Source of the DNA: Butyrivibrio sp.
Lineage (GTDB): Bacteria > Bacillota > Clostridia > Lachnospirales > Lachnospiraceae
Assembly (NCBI GenBank): GCA_016291375.1
Contig: JAEEXE010000008.1
Coordinates: forward strand, 1 to 64,000
Direction of reading: 5' to 3'
Length of the DNA stretch: 64,000 nucleotides
A program made the position numbers and the translations under genes. The notes beneath the pieces were generated by a model, which was not told the origin of the DNA, ran no database searches, and was given only the letters and a program-made list of their open reading frames with translations. Within the stretch, counting starts at the first letter, position 1, and every line of letters begins with the position of its first letter. Below, piece after piece: positions 1 to 8,209 of the stretch.

Positions 1-4
1 TAGT

Positions 5-33
5 AGGTGGATTTTAGATCCGCCTGTTTGTTA
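5..33 (+). terminator. Possible terminator of a gene left of the window
   Basis: An 8-bp stem (positions 5-12 with 18-25, one G-T pair) with a 5-base loop is followed by a T-rich stretch (gtttgtt). It would end a rightward transcript entering from outside the window. The T tract is short and interrupted, so the call is tentative. Confidence 0.4.
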
Positions 34-34
34 T

Positions 35-86
35 GCCTAAAAAGGAAGAAACGGGAATGAAGGTTATCATCTTCATTCCCGTTTCT
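35..86 (-). terminator. Terminator of the ior-paaK-ACT operon
   Basis: Positions 47-62 and 71-86 form a perfect 16-bp stem with an 8-base loop. Read on the minus strand, the stem is followed by a T-rich tail (cctttttagg). It lies about 70 bases beyond the stop codon of the ACT gene and is well placed to end that leftward operon. Confidence 0.7.
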
Positions 87-155
87 CTCATCCAAAGCAT
101 TATCCCAATGTTAACTTAATGACATTGATCGAAAGATTCACTGCCTTAATTAGTT

Positions 156-590
156 TTAGATCTGTGCAAGATCTTCCTGTGTGAGGATCTTGAGGTGTTT
201 TCCGGAAAGTTTTGCTTCTGCGTTCTTGGTGTCGCTGACACGGAAAATCATATAAGCGTGATCTTTGGAGCAACCACCGGAGAATGCATACATATATTCA
301 ATGTTTACACCGGCTTCATCAAATACTGTAAGAAGCTTATCAAGTCCGCCCATCTCATCCGGAATCTCAATCGCAAGAACCGGTGTGAGACTAGCTACAA
401 AATTATTTTCCTTAAGAGTGTTAACAGCAGAAAGAGCATCGTCTACAACAAGTCTGGCAATACCAAAGTCCTTGGTCTCTGCAAGAGAAGTAGCACGCAT
501 GTCGATGTTGTTGGCTGCAAGCACACTTGTCATTTTCTTCAAGGTACCGGGTTTATTCTCAAGAAATACTGAAATCTGCATAACGCTCAT
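156..590 (-). CDS. Tandem ACT domain protein
   Basis: A 144-residue protein made of two ACT domains (about residues 3-68 and 70-140) with no catalytic domain. The start MQISVFLENKPG is the usual first strand and turn of an ACT ligand-binding fold, which typically binds amino acids. It is the last gene of a leftward operon with paaK and the indolepyruvate oxidoreductase genes, so an aromatic amino acid or arylacetate sensor role is plausible but inferred. The ATG at 590 has a strong AAGGGGG ribosome site about 9 bases upstream. Stand-alone double-ACT proteins are a known companion of phenylacetate-CoA ligase in anaerobes; the ligand is not visible from sequence. Confidence 0.85.
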   Translation of the reverse strand: MSVMQISVFLENKPGTLKKMTSVLAANNIDMRATSLAETKDFGIARLVVDDALSAVNTLKENNFVASLTPVLAIEIPDEMGGLDKLLTVFDEAGVNIEYMYAFSGGCSKDHAYMIFRVSDTKNAEAKLSGKHLKILTQEDLAQI

Positions 591-615
591 AGCTGTATCC
601 CCCTTGTATATGTTT

Positions 616-645
616 TATATACTATTATTATATATGATTTTACAA
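616..645 (-). promoter_or_regulatory. Possible internal promoter for the ACT gene
   Basis: On the minus strand TTGTAA (640-645) and TATATA (616-621) are 18 bases apart in the AT-rich gap between paaK and the ACT gene. This could give the small protein extra transcription. AT-richness makes chance matches likely. Confidence 0.3.
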
Positions 646-671
646 TTAAAATCTTGGTTTATAGACTATCT

Positions 672-1973
672 TCAGATTTTTCTCTTATCAATAACTCTGA
701 CAGCCTTACCTTCTGATCTTGCAATTGATTTGGGAGCAAGGAGAGAAACCTTAGCCTTGATACCAAGCATTGACTTAAGACCTTCTACAAGCTTCTTCTG
801 ACGTTCCTCAATCTCACCTACGTTATCAGTGAACATCTCCGGAGTCATCTCAACCTGTACGTCAAGAGTATCGGTGTTGTTAACTCTGTCTACAACTATC
901 TGATAATTAGCAGCGTAGCCGTTGTTCATAAGAACAGTCTCAATCTGGCTGGGGAATACATTTACACCGCGGATGATAAGCATATCATCAGAGCGTCCCA
1001 TGGGCTTAGCCATACGTACATGGGTTCTTCCGCAAGAGCATTTTTCTCTTGTGAGCTTGCAGATGTCTCTTGTACGATATCTGATCATAGGGAATGCTTC
1101 TTTATCTACAGCAGTGAATACCAGCTCGCCCTGTGAACCTTCCGGAAGAACTTCTTCAGTGTCGGGATCGATGATCTCTGCGATAAAGTGATCCTCATTG
1201 ATGTGCATACCGTTCTGGGCAGAACACTCGAAAGCAACGCCGGGACCTGAGAGCTCTGTAAGTCCGTATATATCATAAGCCTTGATTCCAAGAGTCTTCT
1301 CGATATCGGCACGCATTTCTTCACTCCATGCCTCAGCGCCGAAGATACCGGCTTTAAGAGGAATATCATCGGGGCCGTATCCCATTTCCTTAAATCTCTC
1401 AGCAAGATATGCAGCATAGCTGGGTGTGCAGCAAAGGATAGTAGCAGAGAGATCGTTAATGAACATAATCTGTCTGTCTGTGTTACCTGAACTGATGGGA
1501 ACAGTAAGAGATCCGACTTTGTGTGAACCTCCGTGAAGTCCTGCACCACCTGTGAAGAGACCGTAGCCGTAAGCTACATGAACAACGTCCTCGTTGCTGC
1601 CACCAGCAGCAGTGATAGCACGTGCACAGCAATCTTCCCAAAGGTCAATATCGTGCTGCGTATAATATGCAACGACTCTTTTGCCTGTAGTTCCGGAAGT
1701 TGAGTGGATTCTTACGCATTCGCTTAAGGGCTTTCCAAGAAGTCCGTAAGGATATGCATCTCTTAAATCTTTTTTGGATAAGAAAGGAAGCTTATGGAGG
1801 TCATCAACTGATTTGATATCATCAGGAGTTACACCTTTTTCTTCCATCTTTTTGCGGTAGTAGGGGACATTGTCCCATACATGCTTAACCTGTTTAACTA
1901 GCTTTTCTGATTGGATCTTGCGAATTTCCTCGTAAGGGGCGCATTCGATGTCCTGTTGATAATAACGCTCCAT
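672..1973 (-). CDS. paaK: Phenylacetate-CoA ligase (AMP-forming)
   Basis: A 433-residue member of the adenylate-forming superfamily, normal length for PaaK. It would activate phenylacetate or another arylacetate with ATP and CoA in the cytoplasm, or run in reverse to recover ATP. The phosphate-binding motif TSGTTGKR lies at residues 92-99 and the adenine-binding motif YGLTELSGPG near 237-246. The C-terminal part, with GRSDDMLIIRGVNVFPSQIE, matches the PaaK lid domain. It follows iorB by about 54 bases in the same direction, which supports a pathway from arylpyruvate through arylacetyl-CoA to arylacetate. The ATG at 1973 is preceded by GGAGGG. Substrate (phenylacetate or indoleacetate) is not settled by sequence. 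Confidence 0.93.
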   Translation of the reverse strand: MERYYQQDIECAPYEEIRKIQSEKLVKQVKHVWDNVPYYRKKMEEKGVTPDDIKSVDDLHKLPFLSKKDLRDAYPYGLLGKPLSECVRIHSTSGTTGKRVVAYYTQHDIDLWEDCCARAITAAGGSNEDVVHVAYGYGLFTGGAGLHGGSHKVGSLTVPISSGNTDRQIMFINDLSATILCCTPSYAAYLAERFKEMGYGPDDIPLKAGIFGAEAWSEEMRADIEKTLGIKAYDIYGLTELSGPGVAFECSAQNGMHINEDHFIAEIIDPDTEEVLPEGSQGELVFTAVDKEAFPMIRYRTRDICKLTREKCSCGRTHVRMAKPMGRSDDMLIIRGVNVFPSQIETVLMNNGYAANYQIVVDRVNNTDTLDVQVEMTPEMFTDNVGEIEERQKKLVEGLKSMLGIKAKVSLLAPKSIARSEGKAVRVIDKRKI

Positions 1974-2027
1974 TTTTCCCTCCCTGTAATCGTGTATAGA
2001 GTACCAATATTTTTAATTCTTACTTAA

Positions 2028-2600
2028 TTAGTTGTTCTTTCCAAGCTCGAAAGCTTTTTTGTTCATCTCAAGGAACTTGGCGGGTACATTGGCTTCAAGA
2101 GACTTCATCCATGCTTCCTCAGGAAGATCGAAGTAGTGAGAGAGCCTTCCGAGAAGTACGATATTAACAGCCTTAGAAGATCCTGCCTGCTCAGCAAGTG
2201 AGAGACAATCAAGTGCATCTACTTTAGCACCTGTCCCCTTCAACTTATTTACAAGGTCCTCAGGATATTCTGCAGCACCGGTAATTACGGGCATGGGATC
2301 TATCTGCTGAGTGTTTGTAACGATCTGACCGTCTTTTTTGAGGAAAGGAAGCCATCTTGCGGCTTCAAGAATCTCGAAAGATACGATGTAATCAGCTTCA
2401 CCCTTGTCGATAACAGGAGAGTAAACCTTATCGCCGTATCTAACATAAGTAACAACGCTACCGCCTCTCTGAGACATTCCGTGTACTTCTGAAACCTTTA
2501 CATCATAGCCCTGTGACATAAGGAGATGTCCCAATAATTTGCTGGCAAGAAGCGAACCCTGTCCGCCTACGCCTACGATCATAATATTCTTAGTTTCCAT
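2028..2600 (-). CDS. iorB: Indolepyruvate:ferredoxin oxidoreductase, beta subunit
   Basis: A 190-residue gamma-type 2-oxoacid oxidoreductase subunit. With IorA it oxidatively decarboxylates aryl pyruvates (from Trp, Phe, Tyr transamination) to arylacetyl-CoA, passing electrons to ferredoxin. The N-terminal GVGGQGSLLASKLLG is the family signature; HGMSQRGGSV near residues 40-50 is also characteristic. It starts only five bases after iorA stops, with AAGGAGG 10 bases before the ATG, so the two subunits are co-translated. Length and motifs are typical. Confidence 0.94.
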   Translation of the reverse strand: METKNIMIVGVGGQGSLLASKLLGHLLMSQGYDVKVSEVHGMSQRGGSVVTYVRYGDKVYSPVIDKGEADYIVSFEILEAARWLPFLKKDGQIVTNTQQIDPMPVITGAAEYPEDLVNKLKGTGAKVDALDCLSLAEQAGSSKAVNIVLLGRLSHYFDLPEEAWMKSLEANVPAKFLEMNKKAFELGKNN

Positions 2601-2605
2601 TATTA

Positions 2606-4366
2606 TCAGGCCTCCTTTTCTGCAGCAGTAGACTCAAATGCACCAACAGGGCACATCTGCGAGCATACATTGCAGCCTACACACAAAGTGTTATCTATAG
2701 TAGCCTTGCCGTTCTTGATAGAAATAGCAGGGCATCCGATCTTCATACATGATTTACAGCCAACGCACTTTTCTGAATTAACCTTAAGAGGAGCGTTGTG
2801 CTTAACGTATTTAAGAAGAGCACAAGGTCTTCTTGAGATGATAACTGAAGGAGCTTCTACAGAAAGTTCCTCCTTGAGTACTTCATCACACTGTTTTAAG
2901 TTATAGGGATCAACAACTCTGACACGCTCAAAGCCCATTGCCTTGCAAAGTGCCTCAAGATCTATCTTACCTGCAGGGTCACCCTTGATATTGTAACCTG
3001 TAGTGGGGTTCTGCTGATGACCTGTCATTCCTGTAATTGAGTTATCTACAATAACAATAGTGGAATTGGACTGGTTATAAGCAACATTGGCAAGTCCCGT
3101 CATACCTGAGTGCATGAATGTGGAATCACCGATAACTGCAACAGTCTTTTTCTCACTCTCTGCTCCGCGAACCTTGTTAAATCCGTGAAGAGCACCGATT
3201 GATGCACCCATGCAAAGAGTCATCTCAATTGCTCCAAGAGGAGGAACGGCGCCAAGTGTATAGCATCCGATATCACCAAGAACGGTGCAATTGTTTTTCT
3301 TAAGAGTATAGAAAAGTCCTCTGTGAGGGCAGCCTGCACACATAACAGGAGGTCTCGCAGGGATCTGATCCTCAATAGCAAAGCTGTCACTTATCTTTTT
3401 ACCAAATGACTTCGCAAGAAGGTTCTGTGAGAACTCATCACAAATAGGAAGAAGTTCTTTACCTGTGACTTCAATGCCAAGTGACTTTACGTGATTCTCA
3501 ATGATAGGATCAAGCTCCTCAACTACAAAGAGCTTATCAACCTTAGTTGCGAAGTTCTTGATAAGATCGCAGGGAAGGGGATTGGTCATACCAAGTTTGA
3601 GAACGCTTACAGAATCTCCAAATACTTCTTTTACATATTGATATGAAGTGGAGCAGGTGATGATACCGATCTCTGTGCCGCCCATCTCGACTCTGTTAAT
3701 AGGGTTCTCCTCAGCAAACTTAATAAGATCCCTGGTGCGCTGCTCAACGATGGGGTGACGCTTCTTGGCGTTACCCGGCATCATAACGTACTTTGCAATG
3801 TTCTTCTCGTAAGGCTTATCGGGAACAACGCGCTCGCCGGTCTTAACAATAGACTGAGAATGAGCAACTCTTGTGCACATCTTAAGAAGAACGGGAGTAT
3901 CAAATTTCTCTGATATCTCGTAAGCAAGCTTGGTGTATTCAAGTGCTTCTGTTGAATCTGAAGGCTCGATCATGGGAACCTTAGCTGCGATAGCGTGATG
4001 GCGGGAATCTTGCTCGTTCTGAGAAGAGTGCATTCCGGCATCGTCAGCAACGACTATAACAAGACCGGCATTAACGCCTGTGTAAGACATTGTATAAAGA
4101 GGGTCTGCGGCAACGTTAAGTCCAACGTGCTTCTGTGCACAAAATGCTCTGCGACCTGCAAGTGATGCACCAAAGGCTGATTCCATAGCGACTTTCTCGT
4201 TTGGAGCCCACTCGCAATATATTTCATCATATTTGGCAGCTTCTTCAGTAACCTCGGTACTGGGGGTGCCGGGATAGCTGGAAATAAAGCAGACTCCGGC
4301 CTCGTAAAGACCGCGTGCAACTGCCTTGTTGCCCAGCATGAGCTGCCCGTTCTTTGTTTGATCCAT
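2606..4366 (-). CDS. iorA: Indolepyruvate:ferredoxin oxidoreductase, alpha subunit
   Basis: A 586-residue thiamine-diphosphate enzyme, the catalytic subunit of Ior. The N-terminal pyrimidine-binding half contains SSYPGTPSTEVTEEAA; the TPP-binding half carries CAGCPHRGLFY and GDIGCYTLG followed by GDSTFMHSG. Two [4Fe-4S] ferredoxin motifs sit at the C-terminus, CVGCKSCMKIGCP (about 534-546) and CVGCNVCSQMCP (about 562-573), for electron transfer to ferredoxin. It is the first gene of the operon iorA-iorB-paaK-ACT and diverges from the acyl-CoA synthetase. AGGAGG precedes the ATG. Full length with all expected cysteines; the enzyme is oxygen sensitive in known cases, which fits an anaerobe. Confidence 0.95.
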   Translation of the reverse strand: MDQTKNGQLMLGNKAVARGLYEAGVCFISSYPGTPSTEVTEEAAKYDEIYCEWAPNEKVAMESAFGASLAGRRAFCAQKHVGLNVAADPLYTMSYTGVNAGLVIVVADDAGMHSSQNEQDSRHHAIAAKVPMIEPSDSTEALEYTKLAYEISEKFDTPVLLKMCTRVAHSQSIVKTGERVVPDKPYEKNIAKYVMMPGNAKKRHPIVEQRTRDLIKFAEENPINRVEMGGTEIGIITCSTSYQYVKEVFGDSVSVLKLGMTNPLPCDLIKNFATKVDKLFVVEELDPIIENHVKSLGIEVTGKELLPICDEFSQNLLAKSFGKKISDSFAIEDQIPARPPVMCAGCPHRGLFYTLKKNNCTVLGDIGCYTLGAVPPLGAIEMTLCMGASIGALHGFNKVRGAESEKKTVAVIGDSTFMHSGMTGLANVAYNQSNSTIVIVDNSITGMTGHQQNPTTGYNIKGDPAGKIDLEALCKAMGFERVRVVDPYNLKQCDEVLKEELSVEAPSVIISRRPCALLKYVKHNAPLKVNSEKCVGCKSCMKIGCPAISIKNGKATIDNTLCVGCNVCSQMCPVGAFESTAAEKEA

Positions 4367-4390
4367 GGTAAAAAAACCTCCTACAGAATA

Positions 4391-4419
4391 AATATACCAA
4401 TTTAACGCGATAAAGCTAA
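4391..4419 (-). promoter_or_regulatory. Possible iorA promoter
   Basis: Minus-strand TTAGCT (4414-4419) and TATATT (4391-4396) are separated by 17 bases, 25 bases upstream of the iorA start codon. The -10 is good, the -35 weak. Confidence 0.3.
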
Positions 4420-4429
4420 TATATCATAT

Positions 4430-4458
4430 TTGACCTTTAAATAAAACACGTTTATACT
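4430..4458 (+). promoter_or_regulatory. Promoter of the acyl-CoA synthetase gene
   Basis: TTGACC (4430-4435) and TATACT (4453-4458) are 17 bases apart, a near-consensus vegetative promoter. Transcription would start near 4465, about 29 bases before the start codon. Confidence 0.8.
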
Positions 4459-4463
4459 TAACT

Positions 4464-4479
4464 TTAGCACTTTAAAGTG
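4464..4479 (+). promoter_or_regulatory. Palindrome at the transcription start, possible operator
   Basis: CACTTTAAAGTG (4468-4479) is a perfect 12-base palindrome at the expected start of the transcript and abuts the GGAGG ribosome site. Extended leftward it reads TTAGCAC-N6-GTG, the same half-site and spacing as a palindrome in the hisZ leader at 58410-58429. A repressor site is possible; no regulator is identified. Confidence 0.35.
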
Positions 4480-4493
4480 GAGGATTTCTTTTT

Positions 4494-6128
4494 ATGCCAA
4501 TAACAGATTTACTAGAACGCAACAGCAAGTTGTATGGGGATGAAGTTGCTCTTGTTGAGATCAATCCTGAGATCAGGGAAGAGCAGAGGGTTACCTGGAA
4601 GGAGTATGAGCTTATTCAGCCTACTTCCACAGCATATTACAGAAGACAGATCACATGGTCTGTATTTGATGAAAAGGCAAACAGAGTTGCCAATATGCTT
4701 ATTGAGAGAGGAATCAAAAAAGGCCAGAAATGCGCGATTCTTCTTATGAATTGTCTTGAATGGCTTCCTATTTACTTTGGAATACTTAAGTCAGGTGCCA
4801 TTGCGGTACCTCTTAATTTCAGATTTGACGCCGAAGAGATAGATTATTGTCTTAATGCATCTGATTCAGATGTTCTTTTCTACGGACCTGAATTTATCGG
4901 TCGTATCGAGGATATTGCTCAGAAGATCAAGAAAGAGACTCTTCTTTTCTTTGTAGGAGATCAGTGTCCGTCATATGCAGATGACTATTACAGACAGGTT
5001 TCCAATTCATCATCTGTAGCTCCCAGGATCCTTATAGAGGACAAGGATGATGCGGCAATTTATTTTTCATCAGGAACAACAGGCTTTCCTAAGGCTATTT
5101 TACATATTCACACTGCTCTTATGCAGTCTGCCAAGATGGAGGCTATACATCACGAAACTACGCATGAGGATAATTTCCTTTGCATCCCGCCTCTTTATCA
5201 TACAGGAGCCAAAATGCACTGGTTTGGTTCTCTTTACACAGGTAGCAGAGCGGTTCTTTTGAAAGGTAATTCACCAGAATCAATATTCAGAGCTGTTTCT
5301 GAGGAGAGATGTACTATAGTCTGGCTTCTAGTACCGTGGGCGCAGGATATTCTTGCAGCTCTTGATTCAGGTAAGCTCAAGATAGAAGATTATCATCTTA
5401 AGCAGTGGAGACTTATGCATATAGGTGCCCAGCCTATTCCGCCGAGTCTTATTAAGAGATGGCTTCAGTACTTCCCGCATCACAAGTATGATACCAACTA
5501 CGGCCTTTCAGAATCCACAGGCCCCGGCTGCGTACATCTTGGACTTGAAAATGTCCATAAGGTCGGTGCTATCGGCATTCCCGGATACGGATGGAAGACC
5601 AAGATAGTTGATGAAGAAGGAAAGACTGTTAAGCAGGGCGAGATTGGAGAGCTTTGCGTTAAGGGTCCCGGCGTAATGGTTGAATATTATAAAAACCCTG
5701 AGGCTACTGCTGAGATATTAAAGGACGGCTGGCTCTTTACCGGTGATATGGCTCGTCAGGATGAGGATGGCTTTATCTTCCTTGTAGACAGAAAGAAGGA
5801 CGTTATCATCTCGGGTGGTGAGAATCTCTATCCCGTTCAGATTGAGAGCTTCCTAATGAAAAATGACAAGATTCACGACGCTGCAGTTATCGGTCTTCAG
5901 GATGAAAGACTTGGAGAGATCGCAGCTGCTATTATACAGGTTAAAGAGGGTATGACTCTTACTGAGGATGAAGTTGATAAGTTCTGTGTTGACCTTCCAA
6001 GGTACAAGAGACCCAGAAAGATTATCTTTGCACAGGTTCTTCGTAATCCTACAGGTAAGATCGATAAGCCTAAGCTTCGCGAGATATACTGCGGTGCACA
6101 CCTTGTTGAACGTCAGAACCAGTCTTAA
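4494..6128 (+). CDS. AMP-binding acyl-CoA synthetase
   Basis: A 544-residue adenylate-forming enzyme that would convert a carboxylic acid, ATP and CoA to an acyl-CoA. Motifs in order: phosphate loop SSGTTGFPK (about 192-200), YGLSESTGPG (about 340), GDMARQDEDGF and the hinge DRKKDVIISGGENLYP, and the C-terminal lysine motif NPTGKIDKPKL. The closest general resemblance is to long- or medium-chain fatty acid and cyclohexanecarboxylate-type ligases; the true substrate cannot be read from sequence. It has its own strong promoter, diverges from iorA, and is followed after 15 bases by the dUTPase gene. Start ATG at 4494 has GGAGG upstream. Confidence 0.88.
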   Translation: MPITDLLERNSKLYGDEVALVEINPEIREEQRVTWKEYELIQPTSTAYYRRQITWSVFDEKANRVANMLIERGIKKGQKCAILLMNCLEWLPIYFGILKSGAIAVPLNFRFDAEEIDYCLNASDSDVLFYGPEFIGRIEDIAQKIKKETLLFFVGDQCPSYADDYYRQVSNSSSVAPRILIEDKDDAAIYFSSGTTGFPKAILHIHTALMQSAKMEAIHHETTHEDNFLCIPPLYHTGAKMHWFGSLYTGSRAVLLKGNSPESIFRAVSEERCTIVWLLVPWAQDILAALDSGKLKIEDYHLKQWRLMHIGAQPIPPSLIKRWLQYFPHHKYDTNYGLSESTGPGCVHLGLENVHKVGAIGIPGYGWKTKIVDEEGKTVKQGEIGELCVKGPGVMVEYYKNPEATAEILKDGWLFTGDMARQDEDGFIFLVDRKKDVIISGGENLYPVQIESFLMKNDKIHDAAVIGLQDERLGEIAAAIIQVKEGMTLTEDEVDKFCVDLPRYKRPRKIIFAQVLRNPTGKIDKPKLREIYCGAHLVERQNQS

Positions 6129-6143
6129 TAAAGGAGAATTATT

Positions 6144-6581
6144 TTGGAAAAGAAGATTAAGATCAAATACTTTAACGATAAGCTTGAAAAGCTTACTTAT
6201 ATTGATGGGAAGTCTGATTGGATCGACCTTCGAAGCGCTGAAGATGTAGACCTTAAGCAGGGAGAGTTTCATCTCGTTCCTCTTGGAATTGCTATGGAGA
6301 TTCCGGAAGGTTATGAAGCACACATCGTTCCAAGAAGCTCTACTTACAAGAATTTTGGCGTTATTCAGGCTAATCACATGGGAGTAGTTGATCATTCCTA
6401 TTGCGGTGATAACGATCAGTGGTTTATGCCTGTTATCGCTATGAGAGATACTCATATAAGCTTCAATGACAGGATATGTCAATTCAGGATCATGGAGAAT
6501 CAGCCGGCAATAGTATTTGACGAATGCGATCACCTTGAGGGTGCTGACAGAGGCGGTTTTGGATCTACCGGCAAGCAGTGA
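6144..6581 (+). CDS. dut: dUTP diphosphatase
   Basis: A 145-residue trimeric-type dUTPase that hydrolyses dUTP to dUMP, keeping uracil out of DNA and feeding dTMP synthesis. The five family motifs are present: WIDLRSAED (motif 1, variant of the usual AGxDL), [10 protein letters not shown] (2), [12 protein letters not shown] (3, with the catalytic Asp), NDRICQF (4) and RGGFGSTG near the C-terminus (5). The start is TTG at 6144, chosen because AAGGAG ends 7 bases before it. It is likely co-transcribed with the preceding acyl-CoA synthetase gene, with no evident functional link. Confidence 0.9.
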   Translation: MEKKIKIKYFNDKLEKLTYIDGKSDWIDLRSAEDVDLKQGEFHLVPLGIAMEIPEGYEAHIVPRSSTYKNFGVIQANHMGVVDHSYCGDNDQWFMPVIAMRDTHISFNDRICQFRIMENQPAIVFDECDHLEGADRGGFGSTGKQ

Positions 6582-6611
6582 TCTCTTTTGGTGCATAGCC
6601 TTTTTGCACTC

Positions 6612-6639
6612 TTGAAAAAATGGTTTTGTGTGCTACAAT
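6612..6639 (+). promoter_or_regulatory. Promoter of gltX
   Basis: TTGAAA (6612-6617) and TACAAT (6634-6639) are 16 bases apart, about 90 bases before the gltX start codon. No T-box or other leader structure is evident in the remaining leader. Confidence 0.7.
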
Positions 6640-6730
6640 AACTTACGTTTGTTTATGATATAATGCTGCTTGGATCACTACGGATGTTGTTGGAAAAGAA
6701 GCGTTAAAATATTATTTATGAGGTTAAAAA

Positions 6731-8209
6731 ATGGCTAAGATTCGTACCAGATACGCACCAAGCCCGACAGGAAGAATGCATGTCGGCAACTTAAGAACAG
6801 CTCTTTATGCTTATCTTATTACCAAGCACGAGGGCGGCGATTACATTCTCAGAATAGAAGATACAGATCAGGAGCGTTATGTTGAAGGCGCTACTGAGAT
6901 CATTTACAGAACGCTTAAGGATACAGGACTTATTCATGATGAAGGTCCCGATGTAGGCGGTGATGTTGGACCTTATGTCCAGAGTGAGAGACAGAAGGCC
7001 GGCATATATATGACTTACGCTAAAGAGCTTGTTGAGAAAGGCGAAGCTTATTATTGCTTCTGTACTCAAGAAAGACTGTCATCTCTTGTTCAGGTTGTTG
7101 AAGGAAAAGAGATAAGTGTTTACGACAAGCATTGTCTTTCTCTTTCAAAAGAAGAGGTTGAGAAGAATCTTGCTGAGGGTAAGCCTTTTGTAATCAGACA
7201 GAATAACCCTACAGAAGGCACAACAACCTTCCATGATGAGCTTTACGGAGATGTTACTGTAGATAACAAAGAGCTTGATGACATGATCCTGATTAAGTCT
7301 GACGGCTATCCTACATATAATTTTGCCAACGTTGTTGATGATCACCTTATGGGAATCACACATGTTGTAAGAGGTAATGAGTACATTTCATCATCACCCA
7401 AGTACAACAGACTTTATGATGCGTTTGGCTGGGAGATACCTAAGTATATTCATTGTCCTCTTATTACAGATGAGGAGCATCATAAGCTCTCTAAGAGAAG
7501 CGGACATTCTTCTTTTGAGGATCTTATTGAGCAGGGCTTCCTTCCTGAGGCAGTTGTTAACTTTGTGGCACTTCTTGGATGGTCTCCCGATGATAATAAC
7601 GAGATCATGAGCCTTGATGAGCTTATTCAGAAGTTTGATTACAAGCGTATCAATAAATCACCTGCAGTTTTTGACTACACTAAGCTTAAGTGGATGAACG
7701 GCGAGTATCTCAAGAAGATGGATGAAGATAAATTCTTTGAGATGGCAAGACCTTATATTGTAGATGCGCTTAAAGCTGAAGGTGATACAGTTCTTGTAGC
7801 TGATGACAAGAAGCTTAAGCAGATTTCCAATATGGTTAAGACACGTATCGAGATCTGGCCTGATATTGCAGATATGGTTAAGTTCTTTGCTAAGCTCCCT
7901 GAGTATGATACAGCTATCTACTCACACAAGAAGATGAAGACCAATGAGGAGACATCTCTTCAGGTTCTTAAGGAAGTTCTTCCTCTTCTTGAAGTACATG
8001 ACGATTATACAAACGATGCTCTCTATGCACTTCTTTCTGATTACATTAAGAGCAAGGAGTACAAGAACGGATATGTTCTATGGCCGGTTAGAATCGCTGT
8101 TTCAGGAAAAGAGATGACTCCTTGCGGAGCTACTGAGCTTATGGAAATTATCGGCAAAGAAGAAACTATTAATAGAATCAAAAAAGGAATACAGTTACTT
8201 GAAAAATAA
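6731..8209 (+). CDS. gltX: Glutamyl-tRNA synthetase
   Basis: A 492-residue class I aminoacyl-tRNA synthetase that charges tRNA-Glu, and probably tRNA-Gln for the GatCAB amidation route usual in Gram-positives. The N-terminus has [14 protein letters not shown], holding the HIGH-type motif as HVGN; the second signature is KLSKR in [14 protein letters not shown] (about residue 255). Length is normal. The C-terminal anticodon-binding domain follows. Its own promoter lies at 6612-6639, and the helicase gene begins inside its last codons, indicating translational coupling. Confidence 0.96.
   Translation: MAKIRTRYAPSPTGRMHVGNLRTALYAYLITKHEGGDYILRIEDTDQERYVEGATEIIYRTLKDTGLIHDEGPDVGGDVGPYVQSERQKAGIYMTYAKELVEKGEAYYCFCTQERLSSLVQVVEGKEISVYDKHCLSLSKEEVEKNLAEGKPFVIRQNNPTEGTTTFHDELYGDVTVDNKELDDMILIKSDGYPTYNFANVVDDHLMGITHVVRGNEYISSSPKYNRLYDAFGWEIPKYIHCPLITDEEHHKLSKRSGHSSFEDLIEQGFLPEAVVNFVALLGWSPDDNNEIMSLDELIQKFDYKRINKSPAVFDYTKLKWMNGEYLKKMDEDKFFEMARPYIVDALKAEGDTVLVADDKKLKQISNMVKTRIEIWPDIADMVKFFAKLPEYDTAIYSHKKMKTNEETSLQVLKEVLPLLEVHDDYTNDALYALLSDYIKSKEYKNGYVLWPVRIAVSGKEMTPCGATELMEIIGKEETINRIKKGIQLLEK

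Noticed and set aside
265-801. Open frames opposite the ACT and paaK genes, and many similar ones elsewhere
   Set aside because: They mirror the codons of well-recognised genes on the other strand and have no ribosome sites or family resemblance.
6582-6730. T-box leader before gltX
   Set aside because: The leader is short, with no AGGGTGGNACCGCG-like T-box sequence and no terminator/antiterminator pair.
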